From positions 1-64,000 of the forward strand of contig CAJUOV010000006.1 in the NCBI GenBank assembly GCA_910588695.1: a DNA stretch of 64,000 nt, in the 5' to 3' direction. Within the stretch, counting starts at the first letter, position 1; each line of letters starts with the position of its first letter. The translations under genes were made by a program, and so were the position numbers. The notes under the pieces were generated by a model. The model was given only the letters and a program-made list of their open reading frames with translations. It had not been told where the DNA came from and did not search any database. Below are positions 17,849 to 27,508 of the stretch, one piece after another. This DNA comes from an uncultured Christensenellaceae bacterium. Its GTDB lineage: Bacteria > Bacillota > Clostridia > Christensenellales > Borkfalkiaceae.

Positions 17849-20278
17849 ATGGATTTCAAAAAAACGGAACAGAAGTGGCAGGCGTTCTGGGAGAAAAACA
17901 AAACAGGCTACGACAAAAAATCGAACAAGCCCAAATATTATACATTGGAGATGTTCTCTTATCCCTCGGGCGCAAAGCTGCATATCGGGCACTGGTACAA
18001 TTACGGTCCTTCCGATTCGTTCGCCCGCTTCAAACGTATGCAGGGCTACAACGTATTCCAGCCTATGGGCTTCGACGCGTTCGGACTCCCCGCCGAAAAC
18101 TATGCGATCAAAACGGGCGTTCACCCCAAAGACTCGACCGAACAGAACATCGCCACGATGGAAAATCAGCTCAAAGCGATGGGCGCGATGTTCGATTGGT
18201 CGGCGGAAGTCAAGACCTGCAACGAGGACTACTATAAATGGACGCAGTGGATGTTTTTGCGTCTCTATGAAAAGGGACTCGCCTACCGCAAGGAAGCGCC
18301 TGTCAACTGGTGCCCGAGTTGCCAGACGGTGCTTGCGAACGAACAGGCGGAAGACGGGATCTGCGAGCGCTGCGGCACGCAGGTCGTAAGAAAAAATCTC
18401 ACGCAATGGTTCTTCAAAATCACCGAATATGCCGAAGAACTTCTTTCCGGACTCGACAATATCGACTGGCCCGAAAAGACCAAACTCATGCAAAAGAACT
18501 GGATCGGCAAGTCCACGGGTTGCGAAGTTGAATTTACTCTTGAAAACGGCGGATCCCTGCGCGTATTCACGACCCGTCCGGACACTCTCTTCGGAGTAAC
18601 CTACGTCGTCCTTGCGCCCGAGCACGCGCTCGCAAAACAGCTCGCAACCGAAGAATACTTCGATGCGGTCAACGAATATATCGACTACGCCTCCCGCGCA
18701 AACGAGATCGACCGCCTCTCCTCCACGCGCGAAAAAACAGGCGTCTTTACGGGCTCCTACTGTATTCACCCGCTTACGGGAAAACGCATACCCGTATATC
18801 TTGCCGACTACGTGCTCGCAAGCTACGGGACGGGTGCGGTGATGGCGGTCCCCGCGCACGACGAACGGGATTTTGCCTTTGCGAATAAATACGGTCTGCC
18901 TGTCGAACAGGTGATCGAAAAACACGGAGAAGAGACCGTTCTTCCCTACACGGAAGAAGGATTTCTCGTCAATTCGAGAGATTTCGACGGTCTCGCTTCC
19001 GACGAAGCAAAAGACGCGATCGCAGCGGAACTCGGCAAGCTCAACAAGGGCGGCAAAAAAGTCAATTACCGCCTGAGAGACTGGCTCGTCTCACGCCAGC
19101 GGTATTGGGGCGCGCCCATCCCCGTCGTGCACTGCCCGCAATGCGGCGTCGTACCCGTACCCGACAAGGACTTACCCGTTAAACTCCCCTACGAGGTGGA
19201 GTTCCGTCCAGACGGCAAATCCCCCCTCGCCAAGTGCGAAAAATTTATGAATACGGTCTGTCCCAAGTGCGGCGGAGCGGCGCAGCGCGATCCCGATACA
19301 CTCGACACCTTCGTGTGTTCGAGCTGGTACTATCTCCGCTATGCTGACGCGCACAACGAAAAAGCGCCCTTCGACCGAGCCGCCGTCGACAAGCTCCTGC
19401 CCGTCGATACTTATGTAGGCGGCGCGGAACACTCTTGCATGCATCTGCTTTACGCGCGTTTTCTTACGAAAGCGCTCCGCGACATGGGTTATCTCGATTT
19501 CGACGAACCGTTTACGCGGCTTATTCATCAGGGCGTTATTCTGGGGCCGGACGGAAACCGCATGTCCAAATCCCACGGCAACGTGGTCTCGCCCGACGAA
19601 TACGTGGAAACTTACGGTTCGGATGCGTTCCGCCTCTATTTAATGTTCGGCTTCTCCTATACCGAAGGCGGACCTTGGAACGACGACGGGATCAAGTCGA
19701 TCGCAAAGTTCCTCGACCGCGTAGAAAAAACGGCGCTCTCCGTTTCCGCAATGACCGCGGCAAACGGCGAAACGTTCGCTTACGGAGAAGCGGAAGCCGC
19801 GCTCGATTACGCCCGCAATTATGCTATTTTACGCGTAAAAAAGGATATGGAAGCATTCTCCTTCAATACGGCGATCGCAAGGCTCATGGAGCTCTTAAAC
19901 GCAATCGGCAAATATCTCGCGCTTCCCAAACCGAATCTTCCTCTGTTGAAAGATACGATTAAAGATTACATTCTTTTGCTTGCCCCCTGCGCGCCCCACT
20001 TTGCGGAAGAACTCTTCGAAGCAATCGGCGGCAAAGGTTCGGTGTTCGATCAGTCCTATCCCGAAGAAAATCCCGCTGCGCTTGTTCTGGAAGAAACCGA
20101 GTACGCCGTTCAGATCAACAGCAAGATTATTCTACGCGCGAAATTCAAAAACGGACTCACCGACGAAGAGCTGCAATACTGCGCTCTTGCCAAAGACGAA
20201 ATCAAAGAACGGGTCGGCGACAAACCGGTCAGAAAGTGTATTGTCGTCAAAGGTCGGCTCATCAATCTGATCGTTTGA
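17849..20278 (+). CDS. leuS: Leucyl-tRNA synthetase
   Basis: An 809-residue class I synthetase that charges tRNA-Leu. Visible motifs are [11 protein letters not shown] (HIGH), a zinc cluster CPSC...CERC in the insert, the CP1 editing domain (about 220-420, with [19 protein letters not shown]), and RMSKSHGN (KMSKS). ATG at 17849 has AAAGAGG five bases upstream. A TTG five codons earlier is in frame but has no ribosome site. Confidence 0.98.
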   Translation: MDFKKTEQKWQAFWEKNKTGYDKKSNKPKYYTLEMFSYPSGAKLHIGHWYNYGPSDSFARFKRMQGYNVFQPMGFDAFGLPAENYAIKTGVHPKDSTEQNIATMENQLKAMGAMFDWSAEVKTCNEDYYKWTQWMFLRLYEKGLAYRKEAPVNWCPSCQTVLANEQAEDGICERCGTQVVRKNLTQWFFKITEYAEELLSGLDNIDWPEKTKLMQKNWIGKSTGCEVEFTLENGGSLRVFTTRPDTLFGVTYVVLAPEHALAKQLATEEYFDAVNEYIDYASRANEIDRLSSTREKTGVFTGSYCIHPLTGKRIPVYLADYVLASYGTGAVMAVPAHDERDFAFANKYGLPVEQVIEKHGEETVLPYTEEGFLVNSRDFDGLASDEAKDAIAAELGKLNKGGKKVNYRLRDWLVSRQRYWGAPIPVVHCPQCGVVPVPDKDLPVKLPYEVEFRPDGKSPLAKCEKFMNTVCPKCGGAAQRDPDTLDTFVCSSWYYLRYADAHNEKAPFDRAAVDKLLPVDTYVGGAEHSCMHLLYARFLTKALRDMGYLDFDEPFTRLIHQGVILGPDGNRMSKSHGNVVSPDEYVETYGSDAFRLYLMFGFSYTEGGPWNDDGIKSIAKFLDRVEKTALSVSAMTAANGETFAYGEAEAALDYARNYAILRVKKDMEAFSFNTAIARLMELLNAIGKYLALPKPNLPLLKDTIKDYILLLAPCAPHFAEELFEAIGGKGSVFDQSYPEENPAALVLEETEYAVQINSKIILRAKFKNGLTDEELQYCALAKDEIKERVGDKPVRKCIVVKGRLINLIV

Positions 20279-20292
20279 TCCGATTAAATTTG

Positions 20293-20320
20293 AAGCCCGC
20301 GCATTTACGCGGGCTTTTTT
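20293..20320 (+). terminator. Terminator of leuS
   Basis: Arms AAGCCCGCG and CGCGGGCTT with a 6-base loop are followed by six T, 15 bases after the leuS stop. Confidence 0.92.
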
Positions 20321-20362
20321 CGTGCGGAAATAAAATCACGGAAAAAGAATATACTGAAAAAG

Positions 20363-21421
20363 ATGAAAACCATATTATTTACGGGCGGCGGAAGCGCGGG
20401 TCACGTCGTACCCAATCTTGCGATTATGAACGAGCTTCGCTATTCCCACCGCGTCGTCTACATGGGAACGGACGGAATCGAACGCGGGCTCGTCCAAAGG
20501 GCGGGATTCGAATTCTTTGAAGTGAACTGTCCGAAACTCGTCCGTTCTTTTACCCTGAAAAATCTGACCATCCCCTTTCGTCTCAAAAAAGCGGTTCGCG
20601 AGGCAAAAGAAATCCTCGAACGGGAGCAACCCGATCTCGTATTCTCCAAAGGCGGATTCGTGAGCTATCCCGCAGTGTCCGCGGCGCACAAGCTGAAAAT
20701 TCCCGTTCTGACGCATGAAAGCGATCTGAGCGCGGGGCTCTGCACAAAACTGATCGCCAAAAAGTGCGAGCGGGTTCTGACCTCTTTTCCCGAAACCGCA
20801 AAACTCTTCAAGAACGGGAAATGGGTGGGCTCTCCCATCCGCAAAGAGATTCTGCGCGGCGAAAAATCGCGGGCGAAAAAGAAATTCGCTCTCTCCGAAA
20901 CCAAACCCGTTCTGCTCGTTTTGGGCGGCGGAAGCGGAAGCCGTGCGATTAACGAAGCCGTGCGGCACGAGCTCAAAAAACTGCTTGCCGAATTCGACGT
21001 ACTCCACTTGACGGGAAAAGGCAATCTCATGCAGAACGCGCCCTCAGGTTATATCCAAAGAGAGTTCGAGCAGGATATGGGAAGCTGTTACGCGGCGGCG
21101 GATCTTGTTCTTTGCCGCGCGGGCAGCAATACGCTCTTCGAGCTCCTCGCACTCTCAAAGCCCTGCCTGCTCGTCCCGCTTAAAAAGGGATCGCGCGGCG
21201 ATCAGCTCGAAAACGCCCTCTATTTTGAAAAAAAGGGACTTTGCCGCGTGCTCGACGAAAGCAATCTCGCTTCGCTTCTGCCCGAACTGAAAAAAACTTA
21301 CTGTGACGAAGGGTTAAAAAACGCCCTCGCGGAAGAGAGCGTTGCCAACGGACTGACGAATATTCTGAACCTGATCGCGAAATACGCTAAGCAGCCCGCT
21401 ACTCCTCGGGAGCAAGAGTAA
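20363..21421 (+). CDS. murG: MurG-family UDP-GlcNAc transferase
   Basis: A 352-residue GT28 glycosyltransferase that adds GlcNAc to lipid I to make lipid II at the inner face of the membrane. N-terminal GGGSAGHVVPNLAI is the lipid-acceptor loop; VLGGGSGSRAIN and CRAGSNTLFELLALSKPCLLVPL are the UDP-GlcNAc-binding C-terminal motifs. It stands apart from other wall genes. A second MurG-like paralogue elsewhere is possible. Its 3' end overlaps the convergent yunB gene by 23 bases. Confidence 0.88.
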   Translation: MKTILFTGGGSAGHVVPNLAIMNELRYSHRVVYMGTDGIERGLVQRAGFEFFEVNCPKLVRSFTLKNLTIPFRLKKAVREAKEILEREQPDLVFSKGGFVSYPAVSAAHKLKIPVLTHESDLSAGLCTKLIAKKCERVLTSFPETAKLFKNGKWVGSPIRKEILRGEKSRAKKKFALSETKPVLLVLGGGSGSRAINEAVRHELKKLLAEFDVLHLTGKGNLMQNAPSGYIQREFEQDMGSCYAAADLVLCRAGSNTLFELLALSKPCLLVPLKKGSRGDQLENALYFEKKGLCRVLDESNLASLLPELKKTYCDEGLKNALAEESVANGLTNILNLIAKYAKQPATPREQE

Positions 21422-22064
21422 ATCCGCCGCCGAACAGATCGGCTTGCAAAAATGTCTCGGGTACCTTTCCGAGCAGCACGCTCTCCGCGACCAGCACTTC
21501 GGTAAGCGACGCAAAATTACTCGTTCCCGTCGGCATAATGATCGAAATGTCCGCAACGATTTCGAGATAAATGGAATGCTTTGTCTGGTTGATCCCCGCA
21601 TCCAAGAATTTAGAGACAAAACGGCATGAAACATTGGAAATGGGTATGATTTTGAGATGTAATTTGGGTCCGAAACCCGCCCATGCCGAGACGCCCGTAA
21701 GCGCGCCGAGGGGCACCTCTACGCCGTCCTGACTCATGCTGTTCAAATTTTCCTGCGACATGTACGCAGTGTCGCGGGCAATACGGTTGATCTGAAAGGC
21801 GTTCGAAGAAATCGCCTGAATATCTCCTTTTCCGTCCCGCTCGATTGCGATCAGATCCTCGTAACGAAGTTTGTCCGACAGCGTATAATAGACAGCGTCG
21901 TTCACGGCGACCGTCGTAATCGAACGCATGCTCGCTTCGGCGATCGCCTTTAAGACGTTCGTAACGTTGGTATGGATAAATACGACCGCCCCGATCAGTG
22001 CGAGCGCCACAAAGACAAACGCAATCCGCCGTTTCAGTTTGCGCTTTTTGGAAATAGGTTTCAC
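21399..22064 (-). CDS. yunB: Sporulation protein YunB
   Basis: A 221-residue protein with one N-terminal membrane segment (about residues 14-32) and the YunB domain (MSQENLNSMSQDGVEVPLGALTG, PTGTSNFASLTEVLVAESVLLGKVP). In Bacillus subtilis YunB is a sigma-E-dependent protein required for efficient sporulation. The start is GTG at 22064. It marks the organism as a spore former. Confidence 0.85.
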   Translation of the reverse strand: MKPISKKRKLKRRIAFVFVALALIGAVVFIHTNVTNVLKAIAEASMRSITTVAVNDAVYYTLSDKLRYEDLIAIERDGKGDIQAISSNAFQINRIARDTAYMSQENLNSMSQDGVEVPLGALTGVSAWAGFGPKLHLKIIPISNVSCRFVSKFLDAGINQTKHSIYLEIVADISIIMPTGTSNFASLTEVLVAESVLLGKVPETFLQADLFGGGFTLAPEE

Positions 22065-22116
22065 AAATTATTTTATGCGGCAGACGGACAAACTTTACCG
22101 AAAAAACCAAACAAAA

Positions 22117-22140
22117 AAAGAGCGGTGTTTCCGCTCTTTT
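22117..22140. terminator. Terminator between the lipoprotein gene and yunB
   Basis: Arms AAAAGAGCGG and CCGCTCTTTT with a 5-base loop. Read on the minus strand, a T-run follows, ending the 271-residue lipoprotein gene five bases downstream of its stop. Confidence 0.85.
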
Positions 22141-22145
22141 CGATA

Positions 22146-22961
22146 CTAAATCCTTATAAAATGATTTTCAAAATATTTCAATAGCCATTTTTCCGAAACA
22201 TATGCGTTTGTCTTATAATAGCAGGTTGCTAACGGAGTATAATATGGTTCGCTTTGCTGATTCCCGATATATAAATTTGCGTATCCGTCCCAATCTTCTC
22301 CCGCGATTTCTCCGAATTTCACTCTTATATCCCGATTCACCGAATCAGACTGATTTTTTACGGGTGAAATCAGAATGTCACAATATAAACTCCATGGAAC
22401 GGAACCGTCGACACCCTCGGGATGCGCCTGTCCGTCGCCCAAGACTTCCGAATACATCATGATTCGTTCGCAAATCATAGGATTAACAGGAACGCCGTTC
22501 TCCATTTTTTCAGCCGTTACCGAATACTCTCTCGTCATATTCGGGTGAAAATCGTCTGCGTGGTCAATCGGAGAAAGAAGCCAACATTCATAGTCAGGCT
22601 TCAAATTTTCCCGACAATACCGCAAAAACCCGTCAAACGATACAGTCGCGTCGGAATGATGGTCGAATTTAACGATTTCGATTTCATTCTCTCTTTTCGT
22701 GCAATTCGGCGTCTCTTCCGTAAAGGTAACAGGATTCCCCGAAAGGTTATCAATTTGAGCGTTCAGTAAGTCAATTTTTTGTTTTAATTCTTTGTTTTCG
22801 CCGCTTATTTTCTCCAATTCCGCCTGCAATTCGTTGCAAACGGTCTGCAAAGCGGAAATCTTCGCATCCGTTTCAATATCCGGTTCCGTGTATCCGCACG
22901 CAGAAAAACCAAAACAAATCAAAACGAGTCCTACGGAACACCCCAATAATATCTTTTTCAT
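22146..22961 (-). CDS. Lipoprotein of unknown function with a coiled coil
   Basis: 271 residues. The signal peptide ends in lipobox FSAC (Cys22). Residues about 35-75 form a heptad-like coiled coil (LQTVCNELQAELEKISGENK). The C-terminal 190 residues are globular with no recognised motif. It is 10 bases downstream of the hom start region on the same strand but probably unrelated to amino-acid synthesis. No function is proposed. Confidence 0.7.
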   Translation of the reverse strand: MKKILLGCSVGLVLICFGFSACGYTEPDIETDAKISALQTVCNELQAELEKISGENKELKQKIDLLNAQIDNLSGNPVTFTEETPNCTKRENEIEIVKFDHHSDATVSFDGFLRYCRENLKPDYECWLLSPIDHADDFHPNMTREYSVTAEKMENGVPVNPMICERIMMYSEVLGDGQAHPEGVDGSVPWSLYCDILISPVKNQSDSVNRDIRVKFGEIAGEDWDGYANLYIGNQQSEPYYTPLATCYYKTNAYVSEKWLLKYFENHFIRI

Positions 22962-22971
22962 TCTATTTTAT

Positions 22972-24249
22972 TTACGAAACCACTCTCAAAACCGATTCCA
23001 CGGTAGCGATTTCGGTCGAATTGATTTTTTCGACGGCATTCTTGATTGCAAGTTCGTGCGTTTCGTGCGTAACGAGCACAATCGAAGCCTTACCCCCCTC
23101 TTTCTCCCGCTGAATCATTTCCACGATCGAGATATGATTTTTTCCGAAAACGGAGGCGATCTTGGCGAGCACGCCCGATTCGTCCGAAACTGAAAGCCGC
23201 AAATAATACGCGCTCATAAAATCGTCTGCGAAGTTCACATCTTTCTCCGCTTCGGCGTCGTTTTTGAAAGTAGAATATTTAACGTCCGAATGCGTCGCCG
23301 CATAGATGATGTCGCTGACGATCGCGCTGCCCGTGGGAAGAGAGCCCGCGCCCCTGCCGTAGAGCATGACTTCGCCCACCGCGTCGCCCTCGACGAACAC
23401 CGCGTTGAATGCATCCGCAACGCTCGCAAGCGGGTGATCTTTTCTGACGAAAGTCGGATGAACGCGCACCTCGATCCCCGCATCTGTTCTCTTTCCGATC
23501 GCAAGCAATTTCAGCGTATAGCCGAGCTGCTTTCCGTCCTCGACGTCCTCTTTCGAAAGATTGGTGATCCCCTCGCGGAACACATTCGTAAAAGGCACTT
23601 TGGTATGGAAGGCAAGCGACGCAAGAATAGAAAGTTTATAAGCCGCGTCAAACCCCTCCACATCGGAAGTCGGATCTGCTTCCGCATAACCGAGCTTTTT
23701 CGCCTCGGCAAGCGCCGCTTCGTAGCTCATGCCCTCGTTCGTCATCTTGGTGAGAATATAGTTGGTCGTCCCGTTGATGATCCCCATGAGAGAGGAAATT
23801 TTATTCCCCTGCAAACCGTCTAAAAGAGTTCTGATAATTGGAACGCCGCCCACGCAGCTCGCCTCGAAAAAGAGCCCCGCATTGTGCCGCTTGGCGGCGC
23901 GCTCCAACTCGTGCGAAAATTTCGCATACAATTCTTTATTGCTCGTAACAACGCTCTTGCCCGCATTGAGTGCGGCGAGAACGTATTCTTTTGCCGCCGA
24001 AATACCGCCGATACACTCCACGACGATGTTCACGTCGGGGTTGCATACAACCTCTGCAATATTAACCGCAATCTTCTCGGGCGGAACCGCCAGACTCTCC
24101 GCGCGGCTGCGGCTGGTTTCGAGCACGCTCGTAACCTCGATGTCTACATTCTGAGTTTTCCGATAGAACTCACGGTGCTCCGTTAAGATCCTGTAAGTTC
24201 CGCCGCCCACTACTCCGAGTCCTAAAATAGCCACGCCGATTTTTTTCAT
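22972..24249 (-). CDS. hom: Homoserine dehydrogenase
   Basis: 425 residues. It reduces aspartate semialdehyde to homoserine in the threonine/methionine pathway. An N-terminal Rossmann fold (GLGVVGGGT), the catalytic domain (GIINGTTNYILTKM, AEADPTSDVEGFDAAYKL) and a C-terminal ACT domain (about 345-425) are visible; the ACT domain suggests feedback by an amino acid. Length is typical of the monofunctional enzyme. Confidence 0.96.
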   Translation of the reverse strand: MKKIGVAILGLGVVGGGTYRILTEHREFYRKTQNVDIEVTSVLETSRSRAESLAVPPEKIAVNIAEVVCNPDVNIVVECIGGISAAKEYVLAALNAGKSVVTSNKELYAKFSHELERAAKRHNAGLFFEASCVGGVPIIRTLLDGLQGNKISSLMGIINGTTNYILTKMTNEGMSYEAALAEAKKLGYAEADPTSDVEGFDAAYKLSILASLAFHTKVPFTNVFREGITNLSKEDVEDGKQLGYTLKLLAIGKRTDAGIEVRVHPTFVRKDHPLASVADAFNAVFVEGDAVGEVMLYGRGAGSLPTGSAIVSDIIYAATHSDVKYSTFKNDAEAEKDVNFADDFMSAYYLRLSVSDESGVLAKIASVFGKNHISIVEMIQREKEGGKASIVLVTHETHELAIKNAVEKINSTEIATVESVLRVVS

Positions 24250-24301
24250 CTGGTTCCTGCCTCCTGCAAAATTTCAATCCGAAAGAGCATCGCAGCGCCT
24301 T

Positions 24302-25084
24302 TCATTTATCTTCCGTGTTCAAGTAATAGAGATATTTGAGTCCTTTGAGCGTGAGCGTTTTGTCGATCACATCAATGCACTTCGTCTCTTTTGCGATCGT
24401 CTCGGAAAACCCGCCCGTCGCGATCGTAAGCACGTCGCGCGTTTTGAGTTCCGATTTGATTTTCGCAACGATATATTCTACGAGCCCCGCAAAGCCGAAA
24501 ACAATCCCTGCCTGCATATTTGTGACGGTATTTGTCGCAATTACGCTCTTAGGCGCCACGATTTCAACCCGCGGCAACTTTGCCGTGCCGCTCACAAGAC
24601 TGTCCAAAGACCCCTTGATCCCCGGCGCGATCACTCCCCCGGCAAAGGAATATTCCGCGTCGATCACGTTAAACGTGGTCGCCGTACCGAAATCCACGAT
24701 AATCATGGGCTTTCCGTTACCGTACGTTTTGATCGCCGCCACGTTGTTGACGATCCTGTCCGCCCCGACCTCTTTCGCGTTATCCGCCTTCATTTTCAAT
24801 CCAGTTTTCAGCCCCGGGGCGATCGCAAGCGGAATAATGCCGAGATAGACGGAAAAGATATGTTCGATCGTATAATCGAGCGACGGCACGACGGAAGAAA
24901 AAATTCCGCCCGTGATGTCCGCGCGCGACAAATGATTGATCGCAAGCATTTCTATCAAGTGCGCGCCGTATTCGTCGGACGTGCGCTTGAGGTCAGTCGC
25001 GGCGCGCCACGAACATTTGAGCTCGTCCCCGTCGAACACCGCAAATTTGAGATTGGTATTGCCTACGTCGATACAGAGTATCAT
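24302..25084 (-). CDS. coaX: Type III pantothenate kinase
   Basis: A 260-residue ASKHA-fold kinase that phosphorylates pantothenate, the first step of CoA synthesis. DVGNTNLKFAVF is the phosphate-1 motif, GADRIVNNVAA and DFGTATTFNVID complete the site. It overlaps the upstream ECF S-component gene by 4 bases. Confidence 0.95.
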   Translation of the reverse strand: MILCIDVGNTNLKFAVFDGDELKCSWRAATDLKRTSDEYGAHLIEMLAINHLSRADITGGIFSSVVPSLDYTIEHIFSVYLGIIPLAIAPGLKTGLKMKADNAKEVGADRIVNNVAAIKTYGNGKPMIIVDFGTATTFNVIDAEYSFAGGVIAPGIKGSLDSLVSGTAKLPRVEIVAPKSVIATNTVTNMQAGIVFGFAGLVEYIVAKIKSELKTRDVLTIATGGFSETIAKETKCIDVIDKTLTLKGLKYLYYLNTEDK

Positions 25085-25806
25085 TCGCCTTTCTCCTCTT
25101 TCGGCGTATCCCCCGCCGATTCGGAAATTTCATCTTTTTTGCCCTCTTGGGCGGGAACATTTTCTTCGCTTTCCGAAAGCACTTTTTTCTTGTTGCCAAT
25201 CTGCTTTTCCACAACAAGCACGACACGGTGCAGAGCGGGAGAGAGAACAAGGTTGATCGCAAATTCCACGATAAAATTGATCCCCGCGCAACCGATGAAT
25301 AAAAAGTATACGAGCGTCGAACCCGCTTCCACAAAATTCTCGGTAATCGTACCGCTCATCAGAAGCGCGCCCAAAATAAAGAGCCCCGTATTCAGAACGG
25401 GCGCGAGAACGGAAGCCACGATCACGCCCGCAAGTTTATTCTTTTTCGCTATCAACGGATAAATCAATCCCGGAACGATCCCCGCCGCAATCCCTTTGAT
25501 CAAGCAGGTCAACGCCGTTAAAACGGGGTGATTGACAAACAGAATGTTTGTGAAATAGTCGGTTCCCGCAACGCCGTACATCAATACGATAAACCCGAAC
25601 GCAAATCCCAGAAACGCGCCCGCCCACCAACCGATGAGAACGGCGCCGAGCACGATCGGCACAAGCACGAAGCTCAGGCTCGTAGAGCCGATCTTGAAAA
25701 ATCCGCCCAGACACTGCAACAACACAACGAGCGCAAGAAGCACCGCGAGGTAGGCAAGATTCCTTGCCGAGAACACTTGTTTCGCTTTCAATTTAGTTTC
25801 CTCCAT
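25081..25806 (-). CDS. ECF transporter S component, probably for pantothenate
   Basis: A 241-residue membrane protein with about six helices and a charged C-terminal tail of about 50 residues. Fold and length fit the substrate-binding S unit of energy-coupling-factor transporters. The 4-base overlap with coaX implies coupled translation with pantothenate kinase, hence the inferred substrate pantothenate. The shared EcfAA'T module is not in the window. Confidence 0.75.
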   Translation of the reverse strand: MEETKLKAKQVFSARNLAYLAVLLALVVLLQCLGGFFKIGSTSLSFVLVPIVLGAVLIGWWAGAFLGFAFGFIVLMYGVAGTDYFTNILFVNHPVLTALTCLIKGIAAGIVPGLIYPLIAKKNKLAGVIVASVLAPVLNTGLFILGALLMSGTITENFVEAGSTLVYFLFIGCAGINFIVEFAINLVLSPALHRVVLVVEKQIGNKKKVLSESEENVPAQEGKKDEISESAGDTPKEEKGE

Positions 25807-25937
25807 CAGATTCGGCTTCTGCCGATAGCTGTGAAATTAAGTAACCGAACCCCCTTGCTTTTCGGATCCCGTCAGATGTACGCGTCCCAATGAGAATTCT
25901 TATCTTTTATTATAACAGTCTTTTTTTCGTTTGGCAA
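25807..25937 (-). promoter_or_regulatory. Promoter and roughly 100-base leader of the ECF/coaX pair
   Basis: On the minus strand, TTGCCA (25932-25937) and TATAAT (25909-25914) are 17 bases apart. The leader of about 95 bases contains small hairpins (CCGAA...TTCGG and CGGC...GCCG). S-component genes often carry vitamin riboswitches, but no known riboswitch core was recognised here. Confidence 0.6.
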
Positions 25938-26046
25938 CTAAATGAAGCGAACTTTCGCGGAACATTTTTCACGGGGGTCGGCATAAGATTTAGTATAAAC
26001 CGCAGGCAAAAAACGATACATACACTCTGCGGCGACGGAGGAAACT

Positions 26047-26247
26047 ATGAATTGCTGGTTGAGCAATAACAGCTATCTTTGGATTCTCATTATCCTGCTC
26101 ATTCTGGGAACGTGCTCGGGCGTGTTCTCTTCGAGCATCTTTACGGGATGCGGCTGGCCTATCCTTGCGGCTCTTGCGTACTGTATGTGCAAAAACGGCA
26201 CGCTCGGCTCGCTCTTCGGAAGAGGCGGCTGCGGCTGTAACAACTGA
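26047..26247 (+). CDS. Small hydrophobic Cys-rich protein
   Basis: 66 residues with one hydrophobic segment (about residues 10-35) and a Gly/Cys-rich tail (GRGGCGCNN). Six cysteines in all. GGAGG lies six bases upstream of the ATG, and a terminator follows. No family was recognised. Similar short Cys-rich proteins occur in Clostridia; a spore or membrane role would be speculation. Confidence 0.65.
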   Translation: MNCWLSNNSYLWILIILLILGTCSGVFSSSIFTGCGWPILAALAYCMCKNGTLGSLFGRGGCGCNN

Positions 26248-26260
26248 TTTCCAAACAGCG

Positions 26261-26288
26261 AAAAAACCCGCATTACGCGGGTTTTTTT
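26261..26288 (+). terminator. Terminator after the small Cys-rich gene
   Basis: Arms AAAACCCGC and GCGGGTTTT with a 5-base loop, followed by more T, 13 bases after the stop. Confidence 0.9.
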
Positions 26289-26304
26289 GTTTTAACGCAA
26301 TTCC

Positions 26305-26864
26305 CTATTTCCATCCGCCCAGATGAATTTGTTTTTCAATATCCGGTCGATACTGCTCCAAGATTTGTTCGTCGGGGTTTGCGTAACCGATTCCGATGAA
26401 TACGGGGATCATATAGGTAGGCGGCACTTTTAATTTTTTCTTGACGAGATCGTGCTCCGCATTCAACGGGATACGCATCGAACAAGCAAGCCCTTCCGCC
26501 GTTGCCGCCAAAAAACATTTTCGATTACGCACCAGATCGTTGCAAACGGATTTCACTTCGAAACAGTTTCGCCGTTTAATCTTTCGATCTAAATACGGGA
26601 ATAATCACGTGGAGCGCGTCTTTTAGCATGGAATACAGTTTCGGCATAGCGTACCCGTACATTTTCTGACCTAACGTAACAGGATAAGGGCTGGTCATAT
26701 TCAAATATCTTTCGGCGTCGAACTTATCCGCAGCCGTTTTTGCGTATTCGAAAGCATATTCCTTTTCTTCGTCCGTTCTCAAAATAATATATTTGCCAAT
26801 TACGGTTGTGATCCCACGTGGGAGCTTTGTTTCCCGTCTCCAAAATTCTTTTGATTGTTTTGCT
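26305..26864 (-). pseudogene. Decayed nitroreductase-family gene
   Basis: Three reading frames on the minus strand together spell one nitroreductase-like protein. ILETGNKAPTWDHNRNWQ (26795-26850) is followed in another frame by YIILRTDEEKEYAFEYAKTA (ending 26576), then in a third by FLAATAEGLACSMRIPLNAE...VFIGIGYANP to 26305. At least two frameshifts separate them (near 26790 and 26600). About 30 N-terminal residues are missing where bioY ends. It would have been an FMN-dependent oxidoreductase. Confidence 0.75.
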
Positions 26865-26869
26865 TTATT

Positions 26870-27508
26870 TTATTCGCAATTCTTCTTCCATCTCTTGAAG
26901 CGGATCGGATTCAGTTTGAGATACGGCTTTAATCTTACACCGAGCACCGCCGCAAAAAAGAGCTTGACGGCGTCGGGCAGTAGATAAGGCACAACGCAGA
27001 GCATTAGGGCGGCGGCAACTCCTACGGGCTCCGCACTTCCGCGGTTGAACACGGTAATGAACCACAACGTGCCGAAGAAATAGCAGATCGCCATTCCCAG
27101 AATCGCGCCCGCATAGACGAGCGCCGTCTTTGCGATTTTATTGCGGACTCCGAATGCGGAAAAGATTCCCGTGATCATAACGGAAAAAACAAATCCGATG
27201 AGATAGCCTCCCGTCGCTCCCATCAACGCGGGCACGCCCGCATTGAAACTCGAAAAGACGGGAATCCCGATCAACCCCATCAGAAGATAGACCGCCACGA
27301 CAACGGTTCCGCGCACGATCCCGAAGAGCGCGCCGACCAGCGCGACGGCAAAGGTCTGCAATGTGACGGGAATCGACCCGACGGGCACGGCGATCCATGC
27401 GCATACCGTAATCAGCGCAACGCCGAGCGCAAGATAAGCGATTTCTTTTGCGGCGCTCTTTCCGTAAGTTTTTCTTATCGCGCCCTCTTTTTTTACACTC
27501 TCTTTCAT
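26870..27508 (-). CDS. bioY: BioY, biotin ECF transporter S component
   Basis: A 212-residue membrane protein with six hydrophobic segments and BioY hallmarks ([20 protein letters not shown], then [12 protein letters not shown]). It binds biotin and works with a shared ECF module. ATG at 27508 overlaps the metK stop by 4 bases (ATGA); a longer frame into metK is not needed. Coupling with metK is unusual, although SAM is used in biotin metabolism. Confidence 0.92.
   Translation of the reverse strand: MKESVKKEGAIRKTYGKSAAKEIAYLALGVALITVCAWIAVPVGSIPVTLQTFAVALVGALFGIVRGTVVVAVYLLMGLIGIPVFSSFNAGVPALMGATGGYLIGFVFSVMITGIFSAFGVRNKIAKTALVYAGAILGMAICYFFGTLWFITVFNRGSAEPVGVAAALMLCVVPYLLPDAVKLFFAAVLGVRLKPYLKLNPIRFKRWKKNCE

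Noticed and set aside
17741..18925. Long minus-strand frame opposite leuS
   Set aside because: Antisense to leuS, no ribosome site and no recognisable domain.
25807..25903. Known riboswitch (TPP, c-di-GMP, THF) in the ECF/coaX leader
   Set aside because: Some G-rich pieces look similar but no conserved core could be aligned by eye.
26019..26026. CATACACT as a sigma-E -10 box before the small Cys-rich gene
   Set aside because: No matching -35 box at 14-16 bases, so sporulation control is not supported.
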